In this document: positions 5,945 to 12,826 of the stretch, piece by piece
Layout: each line of letters opens with the position of its first letter
Position numbering within the stretch: position 1 is the stretch's first letter
From: Cyanobacteria bacterium OH_SFB_17
GTDB lineage: Bacteria > Cyanobacteriota > Vampirovibrionia > Gastranaerophilales > Gastranaerophilaceae
Direction: 5' to 3'
DNA: 13,270 bases
Assembly: GCA_023395735.1 (NCBI GenBank)
Contig: JAEWYI010000099.1
Location: forward strand, 1-13,270
Made by a program: the position numbers and the translations under genes
Notes under the pieces: model-generated
Told to the model about the DNA's origin: nothing
The model's input: only the letters and a program-made list of their open reading frames with translations
Databases searched by the model: none

Positions 5945-6946
5945 ATGAAAAAGATTAAAGACATTTTATTTATAAACTTTGGCGGAATAGGAGATGAAAT
6001 ACTATTTTTGCCTACAATTATTTCTGTAAAAAAAGAATTTCCTGATGCTAAAATTACACTCGCGTTGGAGCCAAGAAGCAAAGGGATAAAAGATTTAACA
6101 GATATTATTGATGAATTATTTTTAATTGATATCAAGTTTAAAAATAAATACATTGAGCTTTTAAAGCTTATTTTTTGTGCAAGAAAAAAACATTTTGATA
6201 TGGTAATATCATCCGGCGGAAACAAAATGATAAGTATTCTTTTGTTTTTAACCGGAATAAAACAAAGATTTGCCTACAATACAGGCAAATTAAGCGAAAT
6301 TTTATTAACTAAAGCAATACCGTTAAATAAAAATCAATACGCTTGTGATATGTATCATGACCTTGTTACGCCTATCACAAAGATTAAAACAAATCTTCCA
6401 CAAATAAATATTAATGACGAAGATAAAATAAAAAATAGCGTCCTAATACATCCCGGAGTAAGCAAACTCAGCGTTAAAATGGGCATGATAAAAACAATAA
6501 CTCCAAATGTTTGGGCTGAGGTTGTAGATGGACTTATTGAAAAAGGCAAAAAAGTTATCTTGGCTGGCGGTCCAGACGATGCTGATTGTATAAATGCAAT
6601 CAGAAATACTATTAAGCATGCGCAAGATGAAAATTTTGTTGACATGTACGGTAAAACAAAAAATCTTAATGAATTGGCTCATTTAATTGCAAAATCAGAA
6701 ATATTTTTGTGTTCTGACTCTGCGCCTTTACATATTGCAGTTGCTCTTAGGACAAAAACTTTTGTTATATTCGGTTCAACTGATTACAAAAAATTAATAC
6801 CAGAATCTGAAAACGTTATTCCGCTTTTAACAAATGATAACTGTCCTTTAAAACCATGCTTATGGGAAAGAAGACAGACTACATGCAGCGAGTTACAATG
6901 CTTAAAATTCAATCCAAACGACATTGTAACAACGATATTAGGCTGA
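5945..6946 (+). CDS. Glycosyltransferase family 9 (heptosyltransferase-like)
   Basis: This 333-residue GT9 enzyme belongs to the ADP-heptose:LPS heptosyltransferase family and has a GT-B fold. The N-terminal acceptor domain starts ILFINFGGIGDEI (7-19), the family's glycine-rich loop. The C-terminal nucleotide-sugar domain has IHPGVS (168-173), AGGPDD (207-212), CSDSAPLHIAVAL (256-268) and FGSTD (276-280). A cysteine-rich tail follows, with C300, C305, C314 and C319, as in many GT9 proteins. It probably transfers a sugar onto lipopolysaccharide core or another surface glycan at the cytoplasmic face of the inner membrane; the donor cannot be read from sequence. I chose the ATG at 5945 over an in-frame TTG at 5927 because homologues begin MKKILFI-like and because the TTG would place the TATAAT box inside the gene. 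It diverges from comM and is followed by glgP after 133 bases, which has its own promoter. Confidence 0.9.
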   Translation: MKKIKDILFINFGGIGDEILFLPTIISVKKEFPDAKITLALEPRSKGIKDLTDIIDELFLIDIKFKNKYIELLKLIFCARKKHFDMVISSGGNKMISILLFLTGIKQRFAYNTGKLSEILLTKAIPLNKNQYACDMYHDLVTPITKIKTNLPQININDEDKIKNSVLIHPGVSKLSVKMGMIKTITPNVWAEVVDGLIEKGKKVILAGGPDDADCINAIRNTIKHAQDENFVDMYGKTKNLNELAHLIAKSEIFLCSDSAPLHIAVALRTKTFVIFGSTDYKKLIPESENVIPLLTNDNCPLKPCLWERRQTTCSELQCLKFNPNDIVTTILG

Positions 6947-7003
6947 TTTTTCAACTTTTTTCATTTATTTGAATGGTGTTTTGTTAAATATTAGGGACTT
7001 ATA

Positions 7004-7032
7004 TTGAATTTATGTTATATTATTGTTATAAA
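7004..7032 (+). promoter_or_regulatory. Sigma-70-type promoter of the phosphorylase gene
   Basis: TTGAAT (7004-7009), a 17-base spacer and TATAAA (7027-7032), preceded by TGT as an extended -10, form a good vegetative promoter. Start would be near 7039, at the edge of an inverted repeat ATGAAT-T-ATTCAT (7040-7052) that could be an operator or weak hairpin. The leader is about 41 bases and ends in AAAGGA, six bases before the ATG. Confidence 0.7.
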
Positions 7033-7079
7033 TATAAGAATGAATTATTCATAGAGTACACAGAAATAAAGGATAAATT

Positions 7080-8771
7080 ATGTCATTACCAAATGTAGCT
7101 TATTTTTCCATGGAAATCGCAATGGACCAGTCTTTGAGCACATACTCAGGAGGATTGGGTTTTTTAGCAGGGTCTCACATGCAATCTGCAGGCTATCTTC
7201 AAATGCCTATCGTCGGTGTTACCATGCTTTGGTCTTTCGGATACTATGACCAGCGTATTGACCATACAGGTCAAGTTGAAGTCGCTTATATTCGCAAATA
7301 TTACGATTTTCTAACAGATTTGGATATATATACAGAAGTTGACTGCTTCGGTGAAAAAGTTAAAGTAAAAGCTTATCGCGTAGAGCCTGAACTTTTTGGA
7401 ACATGTCCTGTATATCTTTTGACAACTGATGTTGAAGGAAACAGTGAGTGGGCAAGAAGCATATCTTACAAGTTATATGACGGTGATGAAAAAATAAGAA
7501 TCGCTCAAGAAACCATTTTGGGCGTTGGCGGTATCAAAATATTACAAATGGTAGATTACAAATTTGATGTAATTCACTTAAACGAAGGCCACGCGCTTCC
7601 AGCTGCTTTTGAATTGTTAAGACAATCCAACGGTGATTTAGAACAAGTTAAAAGAAAAACTGTATTTACAACGCACACACCTGTTGCAGCAGGAAATGAA
7701 GTCCACTGGGTTGACACTCTTATACAAGGTGGATTCTTTGCAGGATGCCCAAGAGAAAAAGCAGTTGCTCTTGGTGGTGAAAACTTCTCGCTAACTGTTG
7801 CGGCTCTTAGAATGAGTAGGATTTCAAATGCAGTATCTCAACTTCACGGTTTAGTTGCTAACAAAATGTGGGAATGGGTCGAAGGAAGATGCCCGATTAG
7901 AGCTATCACCAACGCTGTTAACATTCACTACTGGCAAGACAAAAGAATTGGCTCAGCTAAAACAGCAGAGGAGATTTTGGCAGCTAAACGTGAAATGAAA
8001 GTTGAATTATTTAAGTATATTGCGGATACAGCTGGTAAAAGATTTGATCCTGATGTTTTAACTATCACTTGGGCAAGAAGATTTGCGGATTACAAACGTG
8101 CTTGGCTTATTTTGATGGATAAAGATAGGTTAAACAAATTGCTTGAATCAAATAAAGTACAAATCATTTTCGCTGGTAAATTCCATCCTGATGATGTAAT
8201 GGGTAGAGAAATGTTTAACAAAATTCTTCACCGTTCACATACGTTGAAAAACGTTGTAGTTCTTCCAGGATACGAATTATCGCTAAGTGCAAGACTTAAA
8301 AAAGGTTCTGATATTTGGTTGAACACACCGCTTAGACCTTTCGAAGCTTCAGGTACTTCAGGTATGTCAGCTAATATGAATGGCGCTTTGCACCTTTCAA
8401 TTTACGACGGTTGGACTGTTGAAGGAACATTTGACGGTATAAACGGTTATACAATCGAATATCCTGGTCTTGATGATGAAATGCCTTGGGAAGAAAGACA
8501 CTGGAAAGATCATGAATGTGTCATGAGCAAGATTGAAGATGAAATCATCCCAACTTATTATGAGAATAAAGAAGAATGGGCAAGATTAATGCGTCAAGCT
8601 ATGAGAACTTCAGAAGCTTACTTCAATTCAGACAGAATGGTTATTGAATACTACAATAGACTTTATAAACCTATTGCTCACAGTGATTCAACTGCCGGTG
8701 AAAACGAACAGGAAATCAAATTGGCAGAAAGCCCAAGTTTTGATGCTTGGACATTCTCAAACATCAAGTAA
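7080..8771 (+). CDS. Alpha-glucan phosphorylase homologue (GT35) lacking the PLP lysine
   Basis: This 563-residue protein follows the short alpha-glucan phosphorylase family (GT35) throughout: YFSMEIAMDQSLSTYSGG (8-25), GYYDQRID (54-61), VIHLNEGHALPAAFELLR near 163-180, TTHTPVAAGNE, WARRFADYKRAWLIL, FAGKFHPDD and LKKGSDIWLNTPLRPFEASG. Active members split alpha-1,4-glucan with phosphate to glucose-1-phosphate, using pyridoxal phosphate bound to a Lys in GTxxMK. Here the motif reads GTSGMSANMNG, with Ser430 (TCA, 8367-8369) where that Lys belongs, while the flanking residues are intact. The protein may therefore be a non-classical transferase, a glucan-binding regulator or an inactive paralogue. 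It is not obviously decayed: the frame is full length, has AAAGGA six bases from the ATG and its own promoter and terminator. Family membership is secure; the activity is doubtful, so I give no gene symbol. Confidence 0.93.
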   Translation: MSLPNVAYFSMEIAMDQSLSTYSGGLGFLAGSHMQSAGYLQMPIVGVTMLWSFGYYDQRIDHTGQVEVAYIRKYYDFLTDLDIYTEVDCFGEKVKVKAYRVEPELFGTCPVYLLTTDVEGNSEWARSISYKLYDGDEKIRIAQETILGVGGIKILQMVDYKFDVIHLNEGHALPAAFELLRQSNGDLEQVKRKTVFTTHTPVAAGNEVHWVDTLIQGGFFAGCPREKAVALGGENFSLTVAALRMSRISNAVSQLHGLVANKMWEWVEGRCPIRAITNAVNIHYWQDKRIGSAKTAEEILAAKREMKVELFKYIADTAGKRFDPDVLTITWARRFADYKRAWLILMDKDRLNKLLESNKVQIIFAGKFHPDDVMGREMFNKILHRSHTLKNVVVLPGYELSLSARLKKGSDIWLNTPLRPFEASGTSGMSANMNGALHLSIYDGWTVEGTFDGINGYTIEYPGLDDEMPWEERHWKDHECVMSKIEDEIIPTYYENKEEWARLMRQAMRTSEAYFNSDRMVIEYYNRLYKPIAHSDSTAGENEQEIKLAESPSFDAWTFSNIK

Positions 8772-8793
8772 AATTGAATATATAAACAAAAAG

Positions 8794-8826
8794 AAGTCCT
8801 CAACAATCGATTGAGGGCTTTTTTTT
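8794..8826 (+). terminator. Rho-independent terminator after the phosphorylase gene
   Basis: AAGTCCTCAA (8794-8803) pairs with TTGAGGGCTT (8811-8820) in a 10-bp stem with one G-U pair and a 7-base loop, followed by an unbroken run of T from 8819 to 8826. It begins 23 bases after the stop codon and separates this transcript from the uracil-DNA glycosylase. Confidence 0.92.
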
Positions 8827-8840
8827 ATCCGATTTTTGAT

Positions 8841-8846
8841 TATAAT
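8841..8846 (+). promoter_or_regulatory. TATAAT box six bases before the uracil-DNA glycosylase gene
   Basis: The order is TTTTTG, AT, TATAAT, TAAATA, ATG. No ribosome-binding site fits between the box and the ATG, so the message would be leaderless. The box is only 14 bases past the T run of the preceding terminator. No clear -35 is seen. Confidence 0.6.
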
Positions 8847-8852
8847 TAAATA

Positions 8853-9437
8853 ATGGAAAAAGATAAATTGAAATTACTGGAAAATGAATGTAAGAACTGC
8901 AAAGCCTGCGAACTGGCAAAAACAAGAGAAAATATTGTATTTGCAGACGGAAATCCGAATACTGCAAAAATATTCTTGATAGGAGAAGCCCCAGGTGAAA
9001 ATGAAGATAAACTGGGAAAGCCTTTTGTAGGACGTGCAGGAAAACTTTTAGATGATTTTTTATCTAAAGCAGAAATTGTTAGAGAAAAAGATTTATATAT
9101 CGCTAATACAATAAAATGCAGACCACCTAAAAACAGAGTCCCAACACAGCAGGAAAAGGATAGTTGCAGACACTTTTTAGAAGACCAAATTAGAATTTTG
9201 TCGCCAAAATTGATTTTATTGTGCGGAGCAACTGCCTTAAACTCTTTTTGTAACAAAAAATGCTCAATTTCAAAACAACGCGGAGAAATATTTGAAATCG
9301 AAATAAATCAAATAACATACAAAGCTATGGCGATATTTCACCCTTCATACTTACTTAGAAATCACTCTTTAGAAAAAAATTCGCCCAGAGATTTGATGCT
9401 AAGCGATTTAAAAAAGGTCAAAAACTTATTTCTTTAA
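8853..9437 (+). CDS. Family 4 uracil-DNA glycosylase ([4Fe-4S])
   Basis: This 194-residue enzyme removes uracil from DNA, starting base-excision repair of deaminated cytosine. The likely cluster ligands are C16 and C19 (CKACELAK..R), C89 (IKCRPP) and C105 (DSCRHFL), the spacing expected of the family. The active-site region is GEAPGENED (44-52) followed by GKPFVGRAGKLLD (55-67), and the DNA-binding motif is HPSYLLR (163-169). There is an additional Cys at 13. The length is normal. The ATG at 8853 has no Shine-Dalgarno; TATAAT lies six bases upstream. The 3' end overlaps the end of the convergent amidase gene by 12 bases, with no terminator between, so the two messages would be complementary at their tails. 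Function is confident. Confidence 0.94.
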   Translation: MEKDKLKLLENECKNCKACELAKTRENIVFADGNPNTAKIFLIGEAPGENEDKLGKPFVGRAGKLLDDFLSKAEIVREKDLYIANTIKCRPPKNRVPTQQEKDSCRHFLEDQIRILSPKLILLCGATALNSFCNKKCSISKQRGEIFEIEINQITYKAMAIFHPSYLLRNHSLEKNSPRDLMLSDLKKVKNLFL

Positions 9438-10784
9438 ATAATTTTCAACCCCATCAGCAATCGCCTTTGCACAATTTTTTCTAAAAGTATCATCAGTTAA
9501 AAGTGCATAATCATCTGGGTTAATCATATACGCAACCTCTACAAGAACGCTTACAGCACACGTTGATCGAACAAGCGCCAGACTTCCGCGCCTAACTTTG
9601 TCATTATTTGTTCCTGTTTGAGTGGTAATTTGCTCTAAAATACAATCAGCAAGAGTTTTTGCTTGATTATGATAATAGTAAACGCTTGTCCCTCGGTTAT
9701 TTATAGGGTTTTCAATATCAGGAAGCGCATTTGCATGAATACTTATAAGAATTGAAGAATTCGAATCTTTTGCAATTTTTACTCTATCTTGAAGAGAAAT
9801 TTTTACGTCATCTTCTCTTGTCATTACTACATTTGCACCGCGCGATTTGAGTTCATTTTTCAAATATTTTGCAATAACTAGATTGATATCTTTTTCTTTT
9901 TCTCCACAACAGCCGACTGAACCTGATTCACATCCGCCATGTCCTGCGTCTATAGTAATAACAATATTTTTTAATATTTTTTTTTGTGATAACACAGGAA
10001 ATTTTCGAACCTTGAATACCAAGCAATTGTCCTGCCACTCTACGTTATACCCGAAGATTTTCTCGAGAGGGACTTGAAGCTTGTAGGTTGAATCTTGTTC
10101 ACCTTGTAAATTGAAAATTTCTAAAACAAGCCCGGATTCTACTTCTTTAACTATATATGGAACTTTTTTTGATAATTCGAATTGATAAGTTAAATATTCA
10201 TTATTTTTTTGCACTTTTTTCTTTAGAATTTCCGCGGGCAAAAGCGAATCACAGGTTAAATCTAGAGTCATTAAATTGTCTTTTGTAATCCAACCTTCAA
10301 GCTCAGAATTTAAATAAACTCGATAAAATCCTGACTTTTCACCATTAACAACAACCTTTACACCTTTTTGCAAATGTGAGAGTCTGTTTATTCCTGCGTT
10401 TATAGGAGTCATTCTTAATGGCGTATTATCATTTAAAACTTCATAAGGTGTTGGAGAATATTCAACTAATTCCAAATTACTTGATTGAAATTTTGGTGAA
10501 TTTTTTCTGATAATATTAAATTCTTTTATTTCATCATCTGATTTAAGAATAAATTTATTTGCCCCCAAATTTAGCTTTACGCTATGAGCAAATGCGCCTT
10601 GTTTTGAAACATATATGCTTTCATCGTTTATCAATAGTGGTTTGTCTGGAGTTGTTGAGCCGATAAAAAATGTTGCAGATGACGTCGTTGAAAAAGGGTT
10701 GGAGGATGGATAAACAATATCTATCGCAAGAGATGGCGATTTAGATATCAATAACGAAATCAAAAGTAAAAATATTTTTTTCAT
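9426..10784 (-). CDS. Secreted N-acetylmuramoyl-L-alanine amidase with SH3 and AMIN-like domains
   Basis: This 452-residue enzyme cuts the bond between N-acetylmuramic acid and L-alanine in peptidoglycan, acting outside the inner membrane in cell separation or wall remodelling. Residues 1-20 are a signal peptide (MKKIFLLLISLLISKSPSLA). Residues 21-93 resemble a small beta-sandwich domain. About 118-172 is a bacterial SH3 domain (NTPLRMTP...GFYRVYL...GWITKDNL). About 197-262 is AMIN-like (YQFELSKKVPYIV...LEIFNL). The Amidase_3 domain (273-452) has zinc ligands H282 (DAGHGG), E297 (EKDINL) and H350 (SIHAN), and catalytic E416 (VLVEVAYM). All key residues are present. The ATG lacks a Shine-Dalgarno; TAAAAT at 10791-10796 lies exactly six bases upstream. 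Its stop overlaps the convergent uracil-DNA glycosylase by 12 bases. Confidence 0.94.
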   Translation of the reverse strand: MKKIFLLLISLLISKSPSLAIDIVYPSSNPFSTTSSATFFIGSTTPDKPLLINDESIYVSKQGAFAHSVKLNLGANKFILKSDDEIKEFNIIRKNSPKFQSSNLELVEYSPTPYEVLNDNTPLRMTPINAGINRLSHLQKGVKVVVNGEKSGFYRVYLNSELEGWITKDNLMTLDLTCDSLLPAEILKKKVQKNNEYLTYQFELSKKVPYIVKEVESGLVLEIFNLQGEQDSTYKLQVPLEKIFGYNVEWQDNCLVFKVRKFPVLSQKKILKNIVITIDAGHGGCESGSVGCCGEKEKDINLVIAKYLKNELKSRGANVVMTREDDVKISLQDRVKIAKDSNSSILISIHANALPDIENPINNRGTSVYYYHNQAKTLADCILEQITTQTGTNNDKVRRGSLALVRSTCAVSVLVEVAYMINPDDYALLTDDTFRKNCAKAIADGVENYLKK

Positions 10785-10790
10785 ATTTTG

Positions 10791-10796
10791 ATTTTA
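10791..10796 (-). promoter_or_regulatory. Extended -10 box six bases before the amidase gene
   Basis: On the minus strand TGA-TAAAAT-CAAAAT-ATG places a one-mismatch -10 with a TGn extension exactly six bases before the ATG, as at comM, the GT9 gene and the uracil-DNA glycosylase. No ribosome-binding site is present. The region between it and the tRNA terminator holds nothing else I can identify. Confidence 0.5.
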
Positions 10797-10866
10797 TCAT
10801 TAAAAAGAAACAGACGAAAGTGGATAAAAAAACAAATTATTACGACTATATTATTTGCATTCCATG

Positions 10867-10890
10867 AAAAAAGACTCCTTGCGGAGTCTT
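10867..10890 (-). terminator. Rho-independent terminator of tRNA-Pro
   Basis: AAGACTCC (10871-10878) and GGAGTCTT (10883-10890) form a perfect 8-bp stem with a four-base loop (GCAA on the minus strand). In transcript order this runs into TCTTTTTT. It starts four bases after the encoded CCA end of the tRNA. Confidence 0.9.
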
Positions 10891-10894
10891 AAAA

Positions 10895-10971
10895 TGGTCG
10901 GGATGACACGATTCGAACGTGCGACCCCCTCGTCCCAAGCGAGGTGCTCTACCAAGCTGAGCCACATCCCG
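10895..10971 (-). tRNA. tRNA-Pro (UGG anticodon)
   Basis: This is a 77-base cloverleaf on the minus strand with the CCA end encoded. The acceptor stem is CGGGATG (10965-10971) with CATCCCG (10899-10905), discriminator A at 10898 and CCA at 10895-10897. The anticodon stem is CCTCG/CGAGG with loop CTTGGGA, giving anticodon TGG, which reads proline codons CCN. The T arm contains GTTCGAATC. It is flanked by its own promoter and terminator and is expected to be transcribed alone. Confidence 0.97.
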
Positions 10972-11038
10972 ATAAATGATTTTTTCAATGTATCACGGCA
11001 AGTCAAGCTATTTTCACTAAACTTTCGGCTACAAGAAT

Positions 11039-11067
11039 ATTCTATCTTTAACAAAATCAATTGTCAA
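11039..11067 (-). promoter_or_regulatory. Strong promoter of tRNA-Pro
   Basis: On the minus strand, consensus TTGACA (11062-11067), a 17-base spacer and TAGAAT (11039-11044, one mismatch to TATAAT) form the best sigma-70 promoter in the window. Start would be near 11032, leaving about 60 bases of leader to be trimmed from the tRNA. The -35 box lies only four bases beyond the purH terminator hairpin. Confidence 0.85.
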
Positions 11068-11071
11068 TAAG

Positions 11072-11105
11072 AAGAGGCAAAATTTTTCTAAAAATTTTGC
11101 CTCTT
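11072..11105 (-). terminator. Hairpin terminator after purH
   Basis: AAGAGGCAAAATTTTT (11072-11087) and its exact complement (11090-11105) form an inverted repeat of 16 bp around two bases. It starts 28 bases after the purH stop. The following minus-strand tract CTTCTTATT is only moderately T-rich, so some read-through into the tRNA gene is possible. Confidence 0.75.
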
Positions 11106-11133
11106 TGAATAAAAATAATAATTTTAACATATA

Positions 11134-12675
11134 TTAATGCCTGAAGTGTCTTATTCCGGTTGTAATCATTGCAATATTATATTTGTTAGCCTCTGCGATG
11201 ACTTCTTCGTCTTTGATACTTCCTCCCGGTTGAATTATCAAGGAAATTCTACCTTGTGCGGCTACGTGTATATTATCAATCGCAGGGAAAAATCCATCAG
11301 AAGCCACTACAGCATCTTTTGACTCATCACATGCATAATCAAGTGCCCATTCAAAAGCGCCCACTCTATTTGTCTGTCCTTGACCTATCGCAAGCGTTTT
11401 AAAGTCTTTTGCAATAACAATCGCATTAGATTTAGCATGCTTTGCGATTTTCCACGCAAAAACCGCATCCTCAATTTGCTCTGCTGAAGGTTTGGTTTTT
11501 GTCACGACCTTAAAAGTGTCTTTGTCTAGTTCTTTTTTATCAGCATTTTGAACCAAGACCCCAAACGGCGTAATTTTTATTTCATCGTTTGCAATTTTTT
11601 TGTAATTTTCTAACGTAGTATCAAGTTTTACTAATCTAATATTTTTCTTTTGTTGAAGAATAACAAGCGCTTCTTTAGAAAATTCGGGAGCAACAATCAC
11701 TTCAAGAAAAATCGAATTAAGTAATTTTGCAAGCTCAACATTAACTGCCTTTGAGCAAGCGACTATACCGCCAAATGCACTTATTGGATCGCAGCTGAGC
11801 GCTTTATTATAAGCATCGACGATATCATTTCCAAGCGCTACTCCACAAGGCGCCTGATGCTTAACAATCGCAACAGCATTCATATCAAAAAATTCACTTA
11901 CTATATTTAAAGCAGATGTCATATCAAGAATATTATTGTAAGATAATTCTTTCCCCCACAAAATCGAATATTGAGCAGATTTGTAAGCAGGGAAATCTTG
12001 GCCAACATCTTCTATTTCAAACAAAGAAGCTTTTTGATGGGGATTTTCTCCATATCTTAAATCTTGAATTTTATTGAAATTTAAAGAAAAATTTTGTGTT
12101 TCTTCTTTATTGGAGTCAAAAATTTCGCTAAAAGTTGAAGCTATCGTTTTATCATATTCTGATGTAATTTTAAAAGCTTTTACAGAAAGCTTTTGACGAG
12201 TTTCTTCAGATGCATTGATTGCAATTTTGTAATCAGATTTGTCGGATACAACAGTAACATTTTTATAATTTTTTGCTGCTGCTCTAAGAAGCGCAACCCC
12301 GCCTATATCTATATTTTTTACCAATTCATCAATATTGTCGGTTTCTTTTGCAACTTTAGAAAACGGATAAAGATTTACTACAACCATGTCGAAATTTTTT
12401 ATCGCAAATTTTTCGATTTCAGCAGCTTCTTTTGAATTTGTCATATCTGCCAAAATCCCAGCAAATACAGCAGGATGAAGCGACTTGACTTTTCCGTTTA
12501 GCATTTCTGAAAAACCAGTTATTTGAGAAACCTCTGTTGCTTCCAGCTTGTTTTCTTTTAATAAATTATAAGTTCCGCCGGTTGAAACTATTTCAAACCC
12601 TTCAGCGACTAATTTTTTCGCAAATTCTACAATATTTTCTTTGTTACTTACGCTAATGTATGCTCTTTTTTTCAT
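11134..12675 (-). CDS. purH: Bifunctional AICAR transformylase / IMP cyclohydrolase
   Basis: This 513-residue enzyme performs the last two steps of de novo purine synthesis: formyl transfer from 10-formyl-tetrahydrofolate to AICAR, then ring closure to IMP. The cyclohydrolase (MGS-like) domain is about residues 1-195, with STGGTY (31-36), NGKVKSLHP (60-68) and DIGGVALLRAAAKN (123-136). The transformylase domain is about 200-513, with LRYGENPHQ (206-214), the catalytic Lys272-His273 pair in IVKHQAPCG, CDPISAFGG (295-303) and the C-terminal TTGIRHFRH. KHQAPCG differs from the commoner KHxNPCG by Ala for Asn, but K and H are intact. AGAGGAG (12683-12689) lies seven bases from the ATG. Both the ATG and this site sit in an inverted repeat that may control translation. 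No other purine genes are adjacent. Confidence 0.97.
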   Translation of the reverse strand: MKKRAYISVSNKENIVEFAKKLVAEGFEIVSTGGTYNLLKENKLEATEVSQITGFSEMLNGKVKSLHPAVFAGILADMTNSKEAAEIEKFAIKNFDMVVVNLYPFSKVAKETDNIDELVKNIDIGGVALLRAAAKNYKNVTVVSDKSDYKIAINASEETRQKLSVKAFKITSEYDKTIASTFSEIFDSNKEETQNFSLNFNKIQDLRYGENPHQKASLFEIEDVGQDFPAYKSAQYSILWGKELSYNNILDMTSALNIVSEFFDMNAVAIVKHQAPCGVALGNDIVDAYNKALSCDPISAFGGIVACSKAVNVELAKLLNSIFLEVIVAPEFSKEALVILQQKKNIRLVKLDTTLENYKKIANDEIKITPFGVLVQNADKKELDKDTFKVVTKTKPSAEQIEDAVFAWKIAKHAKSNAIVIAKDFKTLAIGQGQTNRVGAFEWALDYACDESKDAVVASDGFFPAIDNIHVAAQGRISLIIQPGGSIKDEEVIAEANKYNIAMITTGIRHFRH

Positions 12676-12709
12676 GTTAAATCTCCTCTGCTATCTAATT
12701 TAACATGAA
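12671..12709 (-). promoter_or_regulatory. Hairpin enclosing the purH ribosome-binding site and start codon
   Basis: Plus-strand arms TTCATGTTAAAT (12671-12682) and ATTTAACATGAA (12698-12709) are exact complements, giving a 12-bp stem with a 15-base loop. In the mRNA the purH AUG and next two bases are in the 3' arm, and the AGAGGAG ribosome-binding site fills the start of the loop. It could limit initiation until opened. A second 6-bp inverted repeat, TGCTCA (12712-12717) with TGAGCA (12730-12735), lies just upstream in the leader. As an alternative, the palindrome could be a DNA operator. No known purine riboswitch core is seen. Confidence 0.55.
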
Positions 12710-12826
12710 CATGCTCACGCATAAATCCTTGAGCAAGAATTTACGATAATTCAAAATTGTACTGGAAACTTTTTTATTATTTATAAATTACGGCACAAAA
12801 ACATACACAGTTAATATTAATTAGCC

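Noticed and set aside
8846..9256. A 136-codon minus-strand ORF over the uracil-DNA glycosylase
   Set aside because: It is antisense to a clear family 4 enzyme with all motifs; the Ser/Phe-rich product looks like a shadow.
10855..11070. A plus-strand ORF of 71 codons (…GMTRFERATPSS…) and a minus-strand ORF over the tRNA
   Set aside because: Both are translations of the tRNA-Pro gene and its flanks; peptides such as MTRFERATPSS are a well-known artefact of tRNA sequences.
12676..12826. A purine riboswitch or PurR-type operator upstream of purH
   Set aside because: I looked for the conserved purine riboswitch junction and loops and did not find them; only the two inverted repeats are seen.
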